A stretch of 64,000 bases of DNA, taken from the NCBI RefSeq assembly GCF_002926165.1, contig NZ_MAGP01000132.1, positions 62,001 through 126,000 on the forward strand, in the 5' to 3' direction. A program made the position numbers and the translations under genes. Below the pieces are notes generated by a model. That model was not told the DNA's origin, did no database searches, and saw only the letters and a program-made list of their open reading frames with translations. Origin of the DNA: Micromonospora chalcea (GTDB lineage Bacteria; Actinomycetota; Actinomycetes; Mycobacteriales; Micromonosporaceae). Of the stretch, positions 54,671 through 62,723 are shown piece after piece. The number at the start of each line of letters is the position of its first letter. The first letter of the stretch is position 1.

Positions 54671-55305
54671 CACAAACCTCCCGGTCCGAGCAGCGCCGTG
54701 GCTTCGTCCAGAGCCAGCACTTCGGCGTACTTGGCACCGAGGTCGAACAGGGCGGCCTGGTGCGGTCGCGGGTCGCGGTCCAGGCATGCCTCGGCGACGA
54801 CGAGGGGGACGAAGCCGTGCTGCAGGGCGTCCACCGCACTGGCCCGGACACAGCCGCTGGTCGACGCGCCGCCGATGACGAGGGCGTCCACCCCCAGGAC
54901 ACGCAGGGTGCTGGCCAGGCTGGTGCCGAAGAAGGCGCTGGCGTACTGCTTGGTCACCACCGTCTCGCCGGGCGCCGGGGCCAGGCTCGGCGGGGCGTCG
55001 GCGAACGCGCTGCCGTGTTCGAAGACCCGCAGGGCGGGCACCTTGCGGGCGAAGAGGCCACCGTCTGCCCCGCCCGGGCTCAGTTCCACCCGGGTGTGGA
55101 TCACCGGCACGCCGTGGCGGCGCGCGGTGTCGAGCAGTGCGGCGCAGGCCCGCAGGGCCGGTGGGTCGGTGTCGCCGGCGTAGAGCGGTGAGGCCGGGTC
55201 GAGGTAGGCCCGGACGAGGTCGACCAGGAGCAGTGCTCGACGTGATCCGCGACCCAGGTCCCCGCCGAAGCCGGCCCTGCGGTAGTCGCCCTGGAGGTCA
55301 TCCAC
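54670..55305 (-). CDS. Cysteine hydrolase, N-carbamoylsarcosine amidase-like
   Basis: The 211-residue protein is an isochorismatase-superfamily cysteine hydrolase with a full triad: Asp29 (ALLLVDLVRAYL), Lys119 (VVTKQYASAFFG) and Cys152 (GASTSGCVRASAVDA). The TSGCVR..AVDALQHGF and the later ALFDLGAKYAEV segments resemble N-carbamoylsarcosine amidohydrolase, which splits a carbamoyl amine to amine, ammonia and CO2. Together with the HyuB gene this suggests hydantoin-to-carbamoyl chemistry; other amides remain possible. GTG 55305 is preferred, since AGGGG just upstream fits as its ribosome site; GTG 55314 is an alternative. It shows no encapsulation peptide. Confidence 0.85.
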   Translation of the reverse strand: MDDLQGDYRRAGFGGDLGRGSRRALLLVDLVRAYLDPASPLYAGDTDPPALRACAALLDTARRHGVPVIHTRVELSPGGADGGLFARKVPALRVFEHGSAFADAPPSLAPAPGETVVTKQYASAFFGTSLASTLRVLGVDALVIGGASTSGCVRASAVDALQHGFVPLVVAEACLDRDPRPHQAALFDLGAKYAEVLALDEATALLGPGGL

Positions 55306-55316
55306 CGTGTCCACCC

Positions 55317-56528
55317 CTAGATGACGCCGCTGGTTCGCAGCGCGTCGATCTCGGCGGACTCCAACCCGACGATGTCGGTGAGCACCTCGTCGGTGTGTTC
55401 CCCGAGCCGCGGCCCGGCCCACTTGATCCGCCCCGGGGTCGCCGACAGTCTCGGTACGACGTTCTGCATGGGGAACTCGCCGAACTCGGGGTGGGCGACC
55501 CGGACGATGGCTTCCCGGGCGGCGAAGTGCTCGTCCTCCAGCATCTCCGGGGCGCGGTAGACCCGGCCGACCGGGACGTCGTGCTTGACCATCGTGGCCA
55601 TCAGGTGCTCGGTGTCGTGCTGCGCCGACCAGGTCGCGATGATGGCGTCCAGTTCGACCTGGTGGCGGCCCCGGGCGGAGTGCGTGGCGAAGCGCTCGTC
55701 GGTGCCGAGTTCGGCCATGTCCATGGCTGCGGCCAGCCGCCGGAAGACGGTGTCCTGGTTGGCCGCGATGAGCACCAGCCCGTCGTCGCGTGTGGGATAG
55801 ACGTTGGAGGGGGCGATGTTGGGCAGGATGGCACCGGTGCGTTCGCGCACGTGACCGGCCAGGGCGTACTCCGGCAGCAGCGACTCCATCATCGCCAGCA
55901 CCGCCTCGTAGATCGCCGAGTCGACCATCTGGCCCCGGCCGGTGCGGTCGCGGACCCGCAGCGCGAGCAGGGCCCCCAGGGCGGCGAAGGTGCCGGCCAG
56001 GGAGTCGCCGAGGCTGATGCCGACCCGGCTGGGCGGCGTCTGCGGGTCGCCGACGACGTAGCGCAGGCCACCCATGGCCTCGCCGACGGAGCCGTAGCCG
56101 GGGCGGGCGGAGTAGGGACCGTTCTGACCGAAGCCGGAGACCTGGACCATGACCAGCCCGGGATTGGTTTCGGACATCTGCTCGTAGCCCAGGCCCCAGC
56201 GCTGCATGGTGCCGGGCCGGAAGTTCTCCACCACCACGTCGCACTGGGCGATCAGCCGCTGGGCCACCGATTGGCCCTCGGGGGTGCGCAGGTCCACGGT
56301 GATGGACTTCTTGTTGCGCGCCACGATCGGCCACCACAGCGACTTGCCGTACGGCTTCTCCCGGCCCCACTCGCGCATCGGGTCGCCCTGGCGCGGGGGT
56401 TCGCACTTGATGACCTCGGCGCCGAAGTCGGCCAGGAGTTGGCTGCAGAACGGCCCCGCGAGCAGGGAGCCGAACTCGACCACGCGTACGCCGTGCAGCG
56501 GTCCCTCATGGTGCAGATCGCTAGACAT
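55317..56528 (-). CDS. Class III (CaiB/FrcA-type) CoA-transferase
   Basis: The 403-residue protein matches family III CoA-transferases: GVRVVEFGSLLAGPFCSQLL in part, ADFGAEVIKCEPP, NKKSITVDL, NFRPGTMQRWGL and the catalytic Asp in ISLGDSLAGTFAALGAL. It moves CoA between carboxylic acids. The partner acid is unknown; the HMG-CoA-lyase-like enzyme could cleave the product. ATG 56528 is chosen over GTG 56534 because GAGAGG lies five bases before it. It is the first gene of the operon and lies just behind the GntR-type operator. Confidence 0.92.
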   Translation of the reverse strand: MSSDLHHEGPLHGVRVVEFGSLLAGPFCSQLLADFGAEVIKCEPPRQGDPMREWGREKPYGKSLWWPIVARNKKSITVDLRTPEGQSVAQRLIAQCDVVVENFRPGTMQRWGLGYEQMSETNPGLVMVQVSGFGQNGPYSARPGYGSVGEAMGGLRYVVGDPQTPPSRVGISLGDSLAGTFAALGALLALRVRDRTGRGQMVDSAIYEAVLAMMESLLPEYALAGHVRERTGAILPNIAPSNVYPTRDDGLVLIAANQDTVFRRLAAAMDMAELGTDERFATHSARGRHQVELDAIIATWSAQHDTEHLMATMVKHDVPVGRVYRAPEMLEDEHFAAREAIVRVAHPEFGEFPMQNVVPRLSATPGRIKWAGPRLGEHTDEVLTDIVGLESAEIDALRTSGVI

Positions 56529-56560
56529 GAACACCTCTCATAGCAGCCACTCAGTGGTCG

Positions 56561-56594
56561 TTGTATACAACAGGGAGTCGGGACTCGCTGTCAA
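56561..56594 (-). promoter_or_regulatory. Promoter with GntR-type operator before the CoA-transferase operon
   Basis: On the minus strand TTGACA (56589-56594) is a consensus -35. The palindrome TTGTATACAA (56561-56570) lies 18 bases on and covers the -10 region. The same palindrome, with one change, is at 50002-50011 by gntR, so repression by that regulator is likely. Confidence 0.7.
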
Positions 56595-56683
56595 CAGCAG
56601 TTTGGGCCGATCAGCCGCGCGCCACCGCGCTCACATTCCCACGTTCCTGCATACAGAAGCGGCCCGGACGGCCCCGACGCCTG

Positions 56684-58105
56684 TCACGCCCGTGCGCCCA
56701 GCCGACGGCCGAGCAGCCGCCCGAACGCCAGCGCCGGCGTCACCGCCATCCCCCCGCAGAACGCCGCGCCACTGGTGGCCCCCATGCCGATGGCCTCACC
56801 GACGGCGTGCAGCCCGGGCACTATTGCGCCACCGGGCCGCCGGACCCGCAATTCGGTGTCCACGTCCAGTCCGCCGAAGCTGCACAGCAGCGCGGCCACC
56901 GAGCGAAGCGCGTAGTAGGGCGGCCGGACCAGGGGATGCGCGGGAGCCCGGCGGCCCAGCGGGTCCACCCCTTGCCGCACCGCGAGGTTGTAGGACCGCA
57001 CGGTGTCGACCAGCCCTTGCGCGTCGATGCCCGCCCGGCGGGCCAGGCCAGGAAGGTCGTCGGCGACCCAGGCCACGTCCCCCCGCTGCGCCTCGACCCG
57101 GAACCGCTCGTGCCCCCAGGCCGGTACCAGAGGCGGCCCCGCCGCCAGGGCTTCGGAGTCGCAGACGATCCAGAACTCGCCCCCCGGCTGCTCCTGCACG
57201 GCCCGCTCGTGTCCGGTGACGTCGTCGAGGTCCTCGGCGACGAACCGTTGCCCGGCCGCGTTGACCCAGATCTCCCGGGGCGGGCGCTCGACCGGTGCGA
57301 GGTGCGCCAACTCCGACCAGAAGTCCACCCGCCCCGGCTGGGAGCGGCGTTCGAGCAGGCCGAGCCGGGGCGTGTGCAGATCAGCGAAGCGGACCTCGGC
57401 CCCCAGGGGCCTGGCCATCTCGATCGCGGCGCCGGTGGAGGTCGGCACCGCGTTGGTCACCAGCCGAGGGCCGCCCGGGGTCAGCGCGCGGAACAGCTCC
57501 GGGTTGGCGCCGTACCCGCCGCAGGCCAGCACCGTGACCCCGGCGCGGACCTCGCGGGGGCCCTCGGGGGTGTCCAGGAGCGCGCCGGTGACCGTGCCTG
57601 CGGCGCTGGTCAGCCGGGTGGCCCGCGAGCGCAGCCGCAGGGCGACCCGGCCCGCGGCCACCTGCTTGTCCAGCAGTGGACGCAGCGTCTCTCGGATCGA
57701 CCGACCATGCCCGATCCCCCAGTAGGTCCGCGGCCGGGAGTACGGGGAGTGCCCGTGGTAGACCACAGGTGTGCCCGGGGCGAACGGGAAACCATGCTCG
57801 TCGAGCCAGTCCACGACGCCGGCCGCCTCGTCGACCGCCAGCCGGATCAGCGCCGGGTCGCCGCGGTGATGACCGATGCGCAGTACGTCGGCGTAGTGCC
57901 GGTCCGGGTCGTCGTCGATACCCGCCTGGCGCTGCCGACGGGTGCCCGCGGCGCTCATGTGCCCGGCCGAGACGCTCAGCGTGCCACCGATGTCGGTGCC
58001 CCCGTCGACCAGCTCGACGCGGAGCCCGGCCCGCGCCGCCTCGATCGCGCAGGGCAGGCCGGCGGTGCCGGCCCCGATCACCAGCAGGTCGACCTCGCCG
58101 CTCAT
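56684..58105 (-). CDS. FAD-dependent oxidoreductase (fumarate reductase/ketosteroid dehydrogenase-like)
   Basis: The 473-residue flavoprotein has the FAD_binding_2 fold: Rossmann start LLVIGAGTAGLPCAIEAARA, GGTLSVSAGHMSAAGTRRQ in the second flavin segment, VLACGGYGANPELFRAL, and the closing PGLHAVGEAIGMGATSGAAF in part. Relatives reduce or desaturate acids and ketones, often next to a carbonyl group. In this operon it would act on a product of the microcompartment pathway; the substrate is unknown. No heme motif or signal peptide is seen. ATG 58105 overlaps the hydrolase stop (ATGA). It is the last gene of the shell-protein operon. Confidence 0.88.
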   Translation of the reverse strand: MSGEVDLLVIGAGTAGLPCAIEAARAGLRVELVDGGTDIGGTLSVSAGHMSAAGTRRQRQAGIDDDPDRHYADVLRIGHHRGDPALIRLAVDEAAGVVDWLDEHGFPFAPGTPVVYHGHSPYSRPRTYWGIGHGRSIRETLRPLLDKQVAAGRVALRLRSRATRLTSAAGTVTGALLDTPEGPREVRAGVTVLACGGYGANPELFRALTPGGPRLVTNAVPTSTGAAIEMARPLGAEVRFADLHTPRLGLLERRSQPGRVDFWSELAHLAPVERPPREIWVNAAGQRFVAEDLDDVTGHERAVQEQPGGEFWIVCDSEALAAGPPLVPAWGHERFRVEAQRGDVAWVADDLPGLARRAGIDAQGLVDTVRSYNLAVRQGVDPLGRRAPAHPLVRPPYYALRSVAALLCSFGGLDVDTELRVRRPGGAIVPGLHAVGEAIGMGATSGAAFCGGMAVTPALAFGRLLGRRLGARA

Positions 58106-58908
58106 CGCGCGCTTGCCCGGTCGGATACCAGCCGGCCCGTGGTGACGAAGGACGACAGCACCGCGGCGAACTCCTCGGGCACCCGCCAGGGCAACTGGCC
58201 GGTGGTGTCGGTCAGCCGCACGGCGACGGCGTCCGGACGGATTGCCTGCGCCAACGCGTCGCCGTCGGCCAACATGTCCCGGGCGGCGGTCAGCAGCAGC
58301 ACCGGGCAGGGCAGGGCGCGCAGCGGCTCGGTCGGGTCGTAGGCGAACGCGGCCCGGTACGCCCAGTTGTACCGTTCGAAGACCGAGGCGATGTTGGCCA
58401 CCGCGAGGTTCACCAACTCCGGAGGCCCCTCCCAGATGTCGAGGTAGCGGGCCCAGAGATCCTGCAGGTGCCGGCCGGCCGGGTCGATCGGCTTGTCCGG
58501 CGCCCAGGAGGCGCCGAGGCGCTCCCGCTCGGCCTGGTCCAGCACCAGCCCCGACAGGATGGCGTGAGTGACCCGGTCCGGCCCGGCGAGTTGGGCGACC
58601 GCCAGGGCCAGCGAGGCTCCGGTGTGCTGTCCGGCGACGGCGAACTCGGTGATACCGAGGGCGTCGACGGCGTCGAGCAGCAGGCGGGCGTAGCCGGGGA
58701 TCTCCAGTGGGTCGCGGGGCGGGTCGGACAGCCCGTACCCGGGGGTGTCGAAGGCGAAGGCGCGCAGTGTGCGGCCGAGGGCGGGCAGGGCCGGGGCGAA
58801 GACGTTCGATGCCTGCGGCGACTCGTGGAACAGCACCAGGGCAGGCCCGCCGGTGCCGGCGGTGCGGTAGTGGATCTGCCCGCCGGGCGGGCCGACGTAT
58901 CCGCGCAT
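58102..58908 (-). CDS. Alpha/beta-fold hydrolase-like protein with His at the nucleophile elbow
   Basis: The 268-residue protein has the alpha/beta hydrolase fold (LVLFHESPQASNVF oxyanion segment, AFDTPGYGLSDPP, LLLTAARDMLADGDAL). The elbow, where G-x-S-x-G is expected, reads G93-Q-H95-T-G97, so a His replaces the nucleophilic Ser. This GxHTG elbow occurs in some actinobacterial relatives and suggests a non-esterase reaction or a cofactor-free lyase-type role. The gene lies one base after the extended BMC-H gene and overlaps the FAD gene. It is probably part of the same pathway. Confidence 0.85.
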   Translation of the reverse strand: MRGYVGPPGGQIHYRTAGTGGPALVLFHESPQASNVFAPALPALGRTLRAFAFDTPGYGLSDPPRDPLEIPGYARLLLDAVDALGITEFAVAGQHTGASLALAVAQLAGPDRVTHAILSGLVLDQAERERLGASWAPDKPIDPAGRHLQDLWARYLDIWEGPPELVNLAVANIASVFERYNWAYRAAFAYDPTEPLRALPCPVLLLTAARDMLADGDALAQAIRPDAVAVRLTDTTGQLPWRVPEEFAAVLSSFVTTGRLVSDRASAR

Positions 58909-58909
58909 G

Positions 58910-59431
58910 TCACTTTCCTCGGGCTCGGGGGGCGGTGGGTTCGGGTGGTGGCTCGTACGGCCCGGCGGCGGGCGGACGCCGTTTCGGGGCGGTCGAGCGC
59001 GCGGCGCGCCGGGTGGGGCTCCCGCCGGCCTTTTCGGCCGATCGGCGGGCGGGCACGGCGGGCGGCGCCGCGGCGGGTCCGGGCTCCAACTCGGCCCCGC
59101 CCGCGGCGGACGGTGGAGCGGTGGCCGGTGGCTTCGGCGCCCCGCCTGTCCGGGGCTCACGCAGCAGGTCCGTCGGCACGGCCGGTCGACCGATCACGGT
59201 CGTCACGACAGTCCCGCCGATCGCAGCCACGGCCTGCCGGGCGCTCTCCACCGCAGACGTGACCGAGGCCATGTCGCCGACGAGGGAGACCGTGACAATT
59301 CCATCGCCGATGCGTTGCACGCCGATCAGCCGTACCTCGGCCGCCTTGCCCATCACGTCGACGGCGACGATCGAGGCGGTCAGCCCTTGTGTCTCGACCA
59401 TGCCGAGCGCACCCGCATCCCACAGATCCAC
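58910..59431 (-). CDS. BMC-H shell protein with a long basic tail
   Basis: Residues 4-85 form a single BMC domain (ALGMVETQGLTASIVAVDVM, VRLIGVQRIGDGIVTVSLVG, MASVTSAVESARQAVAAIGG), which assembles into hexameric shell tiles. Residues 86-173 are a Pro/Ala-rich, increasingly basic, probably unstructured tail (for example RRAARSTAPKRRPPAAG). Such extensions are unusual and could bind cargo, nucleic acid or other shell faces. GTG 59431 lies just after the BMC-P stop. Confidence 0.9.
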   Translation of the reverse strand: MDLWDAGALGMVETQGLTASIVAVDVMGKAAEVRLIGVQRIGDGIVTVSLVGDMASVTSAVESARQAVAAIGGTVVTTVIGRPAVPTDLLREPRTGGAPKPPATAPPSAAGGAELEPGPAAAPPAVPARRSAEKAGGSPTRRAARSTAPKRRPPAAGPYEPPPEPTAPRARGK

Positions 59432-59432
59432 G

Positions 59433-59720
59433 TCAGTCCTTCACGTAGTTGAGCCACGCCTCGGTCTCCAGCCGGTCGACGATCGCGACGATGCTGGAGT
59501 CCACGGGCGCCTGACCGGGTTGCCGCAGCGCCAGCCGCGCGGCGCCACCCGTGGCGACCAGGACGACCTCTCCCCTGCCGGCGCCGACGGTGTCGACGGC
59601 GACGTAGGGCTCTCCGGCGGGCGCATCGCCCAGCGGCGCGACGACGAGCAGCTTGGCCCCGGTCAGCGCCTCCGACTTGACGGTGCTGACCACCGAGCCG
59701 ATCACGCGGGCGACACGCAT
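59433..59720 (-). CDS. BMC-P vertex protein (EutN/CcmL type)
   Basis: The 95-residue protein matches the EutN/CcmL pentamer family: MRVARVIGSVVSTVKSEALT, LLVVAPLGD, VAVDTVGAGRGEVVLVATGGAAR and the final SSIVAIVDRLE. Five copies cap the vertices of the polyhedral shell. ATG 59720 starts the conserved first strand; the longer frame upstream overlaps the BMC-T gene and is a shadow. Confidence 0.94.
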   Translation of the reverse strand: MRVARVIGSVVSTVKSEALTGAKLLVVAPLGDAPAGEPYVAVDTVGAGRGEVVLVATGGAARLALRQPGQAPVDSSIVAIVDRLETEAWLNYVKD

Positions 59721-59740
59721 GCCGACACCACCTCGTTTCT

Positions 59741-60373
59741 CTAGCGTCGGTGCGACCAGGGCTTCGTCTCGAACGCTCGACGGACCGCGTCGCGCGCCGC
59801 CTCCACCTCCGAGTGCAGTCCGGAGATCCACAACCTGCCGAACTGGCCCACGCCCCGGACGTCGATGATCTTCACACTGGCGGACTTCTCCACCTCGTTG
59901 CCGACAGCGGAGATGTAGGCGGCGGGCTGACACTCGACCACCAGCATCGACTCGCCGGCCACCAGCAGGGAGCCCTTGCGGGAACGGTTGACCAGCTGCG
60001 CCTGGTAGGCGTCGATGTTGGAGACGACCTTCGCCGAAACCAGCTCCGCCGGCTGCGCGTCGGCCTCGGTGATCCCGAGCAGGTCCAGGATGGTCTGACC
60101 GGCTTGGCGCACCGCGTCCTGCGACATCGAGTGCAACTCGGTCATGCCGTACTGCCGCTCGACGACCTGAGAGCCGGGGCGCACCCCGGTGGCCTTGACG
60201 GCGGCGTCGACCAGGGCGTACACGTCGCTGCCCGGGGAGATCTCCAGGTAGAGCTCGGACATCCCCTCGACCACCGGGTCACCCGACATCACACTGCCGA
60301 GCAGGGCGGCCATCTGCGGTTGGAGTCGGTCGACGAACGCGAAGGTACGCAACTCGACATCGTTGTGGGCCAT
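59741..60373 (-). CDS. BMC-T (tandem-domain) shell protein
   Basis: The 210-residue protein holds two BMC-like domains (about residues 5-100 and 105-205), giving a pseudo-hexameric trimer. Recognisable parts are ELYLEISPGSDVYALVDAAVKA, GSLLVAGESMLVVEC and WISGLHSEVEAARDAVRRA. Trimers often form gated pores for larger metabolites or cofactors. ATG 60373 lies one base after the methyltransferase stop. Confidence 0.92.
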   Translation of the reverse strand: MAHNDVELRTFAFVDRLQPQMAALLGSVMSGDPVVEGMSELYLEISPGSDVYALVDAAVKATGVRPGSQVVERQYGMTELHSMSQDAVRQAGQTILDLLGITEADAQPAELVSAKVVSNIDAYQAQLVNRSRKGSLLVAGESMLVVECQPAAYISAVGNEVEKSASVKIIDVRGVGQFGRLWISGLHSEVEAARDAVRRAFETKPWSHRR

Positions 60374-60374
60374 G

Positions 60375-61535
60375 TCAGCGCCGGCCCACGAGCAGCGCGA
60401 GGGTGCCGCTGCTGCGCCGCTCACCGCTCTGCAGCACCCGGCCGGTGGGGGTGGAGACCTCCTCGACGCACTCCCGCTTGCAGGACAGTTCGGTGCAGTC
60501 GCCGGTGAACCCGGCGTCCCGGGCGGCCTGGACCAGGTCCATGTCCCGCATCGGGCCCCAGAACGGCTCGTTGTTGTTCCAGGTGTCCCAGTCGATGAGG
60601 AACTGCACCAGCGGGTCCAACCCGGCGTAGCCCGGGAAATCCGCGTGGATCATCATCCCGCCCGGGGCGAGCAGCCGGTGGCATTCCCGCAGGACGGCGC
60701 GGACCGCCTCCGGCGGCATCTCGTGCAGCAGGATGTGCGAGACGACCAGGTCGAAGTGCCCCGACGGGAAGCCCGTGTCCTCGCCGTTGCGCTGCGCGAA
60801 GTGCACCTTGCGGCCCAGGGACTCCGCCCGGCCGTGGGCGTAGCGCAACAGAGCGGCACCGACGTCGATGCCGTGCACCTCCGCCTCGGGATAGGCGTCG
60901 ACGTAGGGCAGCGTGGAGTTGCCGACTCCGCAGCCGATCTCCAGGATCCGCCTGGGGCGGAAGTCCTTGTGCACGGTCTTGAGGTAGTTGTTCACCACCG
61001 ACTGGCCGTAGTCGTCGTTGAGCTCGCCCATCTGGCCCATGGCGTAGACGTAGACGCCGCGGTCGTAGAGCGCCCCGGCGGTGACGTCGCCGGGGACGTA
61101 CTCGCCCCGGTAGCCGCCGGGCATGGCGTGGATGTCGATGCCCCAGAAATACCAGGGCAGGACGAAGTCGGGATCCAGCTCCAGCGAGCCGAGGGTACGG
61201 CCGGTCCGTTCCGCCCTGGCCCGCAGGTCGTCCAGTTGCCGGCCGATGCTGTCGGCCACCACGTTCCAGAGCAGGTCCTGGCTCGCCCGCCGCACCGAAC
61301 TCCAGAGCTGGTAGTACGGCTCGGGCTCCATCGCCCGGCGGACCGTCTCCCGGTCCCGGGGCGGGACGCCCATCTCCTGCTGGTACCTGGGCAGGACGCG
61401 GTGCGCGTACAGCTCCCGTACCCCCGGGGTCACCTCGGTGGAGATGTGCGACTTCAGGGCCCGGACGAACGTCTCCCGGGCCAGTTCGTCGTGGTTCTCC
61501 GTCGGCAACAGGCCGTGTCGCTGCTGCTGTTTCAC
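60375..61535 (-). CDS. Class I SAM-dependent methyltransferase in the shell operon
   Basis: The 386-residue protein has a helical N-terminal half (about 1-170) and a Rossmann methyltransferase domain with motif I ILEIGCGVGNSTLPY, the acidic EVHGIDVGAALL, FDLVVSHILLHEMP and GGMMIHADFPG. It should transfer a methyl group from SAM, but the acceptor is unknown. Its place inside a shell-gene operon, coupled at both ends, is unusual and points to a role within or on the compartment. The N-terminal helix NHDELARETFVRALKSHI is amphipathic and could be a targeting helix. Confidence 0.88.
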   Translation of the reverse strand: MKQQQRHGLLPTENHDELARETFVRALKSHISTEVTPGVRELYAHRVLPRYQQEMGVPPRDRETVRRAMEPEPYYQLWSSVRRASQDLLWNVVADSIGRQLDDLRARAERTGRTLGSLELDPDFVLPWYFWGIDIHAMPGGYRGEYVPGDVTAGALYDRGVYVYAMGQMGELNDDYGQSVVNNYLKTVHKDFRPRRILEIGCGVGNSTLPYVDAYPEAEVHGIDVGAALLRYAHGRAESLGRKVHFAQRNGEDTGFPSGHFDLVVSHILLHEMPPEAVRAVLRECHRLLAPGGMMIHADFPGYAGLDPLVQFLIDWDTWNNNEPFWGPMRDMDLVQAARDAGFTGDCTELSCKRECVEEVSTPTGRVLQSGERRSSGTLALLVGRR

Positions 61536-62299
61536 TTGTCCTCCCCCACCTGTGCGAAGGCCCGCCGGATGACCTCCCGGTAGGACTCCGGGGTCTCCTC
61601 CCGCACGATCTCCTCACGCCACTCGTAGAAGACCCGCAGCACCCGGGCGACGAACGCCGCCGCCTCGGCGTCCCTGGTCTCGGCGTCCTCGGCGGAGAGC
61701 GTGAAGCCGTCCACCGCGCCCCCCTCCACAACCCGCCGGTCGGCCAGCAGTTGTTCCAGGGTCATCACCCGCTCACGCAGCACCCACACCTCCGAGGTGA
61801 GGGTCACCATCGTCGAGACCAGGGCCTCCATACCCGGCTCAGCGAAGAACTGAGGGCGGGCGCCCTTGGCCTTCTTGGGCAGCAACTGTCCGGGCAGCGG
61901 TTGGGCCTGCTCGGGGCTGCCCACCCCGGGCCCGCCGTAGGCGCCGAGCGCCCGCAGCGTCTCGGTGGCGACAGTGGAGGCGTCCGCGTCGGGGTTGGCC
62001 GACACGACCGCGGCGGCGATGGTACGGATGGTCCGCTCCGCCTCCTCCGCGGCCTCGCAGCCACACGAGCAGCCGTCGGCGTCGTCGCAGCCGCCCTGGG
62101 GCTCGCCCCCGCCGGGGCCGGCCCCGGCGGGGGCGGCCGGCGCCGGTGCCGCCGACCCGCGCCGGACGTCGATGCCCAGCCCTTGGGCGATGTCCTGGGC
62201 GTGCGGGGAGATCAGGTCGCCCGGGCCCAGCAGGACTTCGCGCGGTCCGTCCGACCGGGCGATGTCTTCGATATCGACTGCAGTCCACACCCGACTCAT
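61532..62299 (-). CDS. EutQ-like microcompartment-associated protein with a Cys cluster
   Basis: The 255-residue protein begins with a short domain (REVLLGPGDLISPHAQDIAQ, GLGIDVRR) like the N-terminal segment of EutQ and other microcompartment-associated proteins. A linker follows with the Cys pattern C71-x5-C77-x-C79-x-C81 (CDDADGCSCGC). The rest is helical, including a long helix (MEALVSTMVTLTSEVWVLRE) and a final amphipathic helix (SYREVIRRAFAQV) that could target the protein to the shell. Function is unknown; the cysteines could bind a metal or iron-sulfur cluster. ATG 62299 has an AAGGAG site. Confidence 0.78.
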   Translation of the reverse strand: MSRVWTAVDIEDIARSDGPREVLLGPGDLISPHAQDIAQGLGIDVRRGSAAPAPAAPAGAGPGGGEPQGGCDDADGCSCGCEAAEEAERTIRTIAAAVVSANPDADASTVATETLRALGAYGGPGVGSPEQAQPLPGQLLPKKAKGARPQFFAEPGMEALVSTMVTLTSEVWVLRERVMTLEQLLADRRVVEGGAVDGFTLSAEDAETRDAEAAAFVARVLRVFYEWREEIVREETPESYREVIRRAFAQVGEDK

Positions 62300-62333
62300 G
62301 TCTCAGCTCCTTCGATGAGCACGCGGGCTCCGG

Positions 62334-62642
<309 letters not shown>

Positions 62643-62723
62643 GACAGTTCTCCTTTGCGAGTTGGTTGGCGTGCGGGTGCCCGCCGTTGCCCAGGACCGT
62701 GGTGGTCTGGAAGTGGGGTGGTC

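Noticed and set aside
56650..56660. TGCATACAG as a further GntR operator before the CoA-transferase
   Set aside because: It breaks the palindrome in both half-sites. It could be a weak auxiliary site, but the sequence does not support a call.
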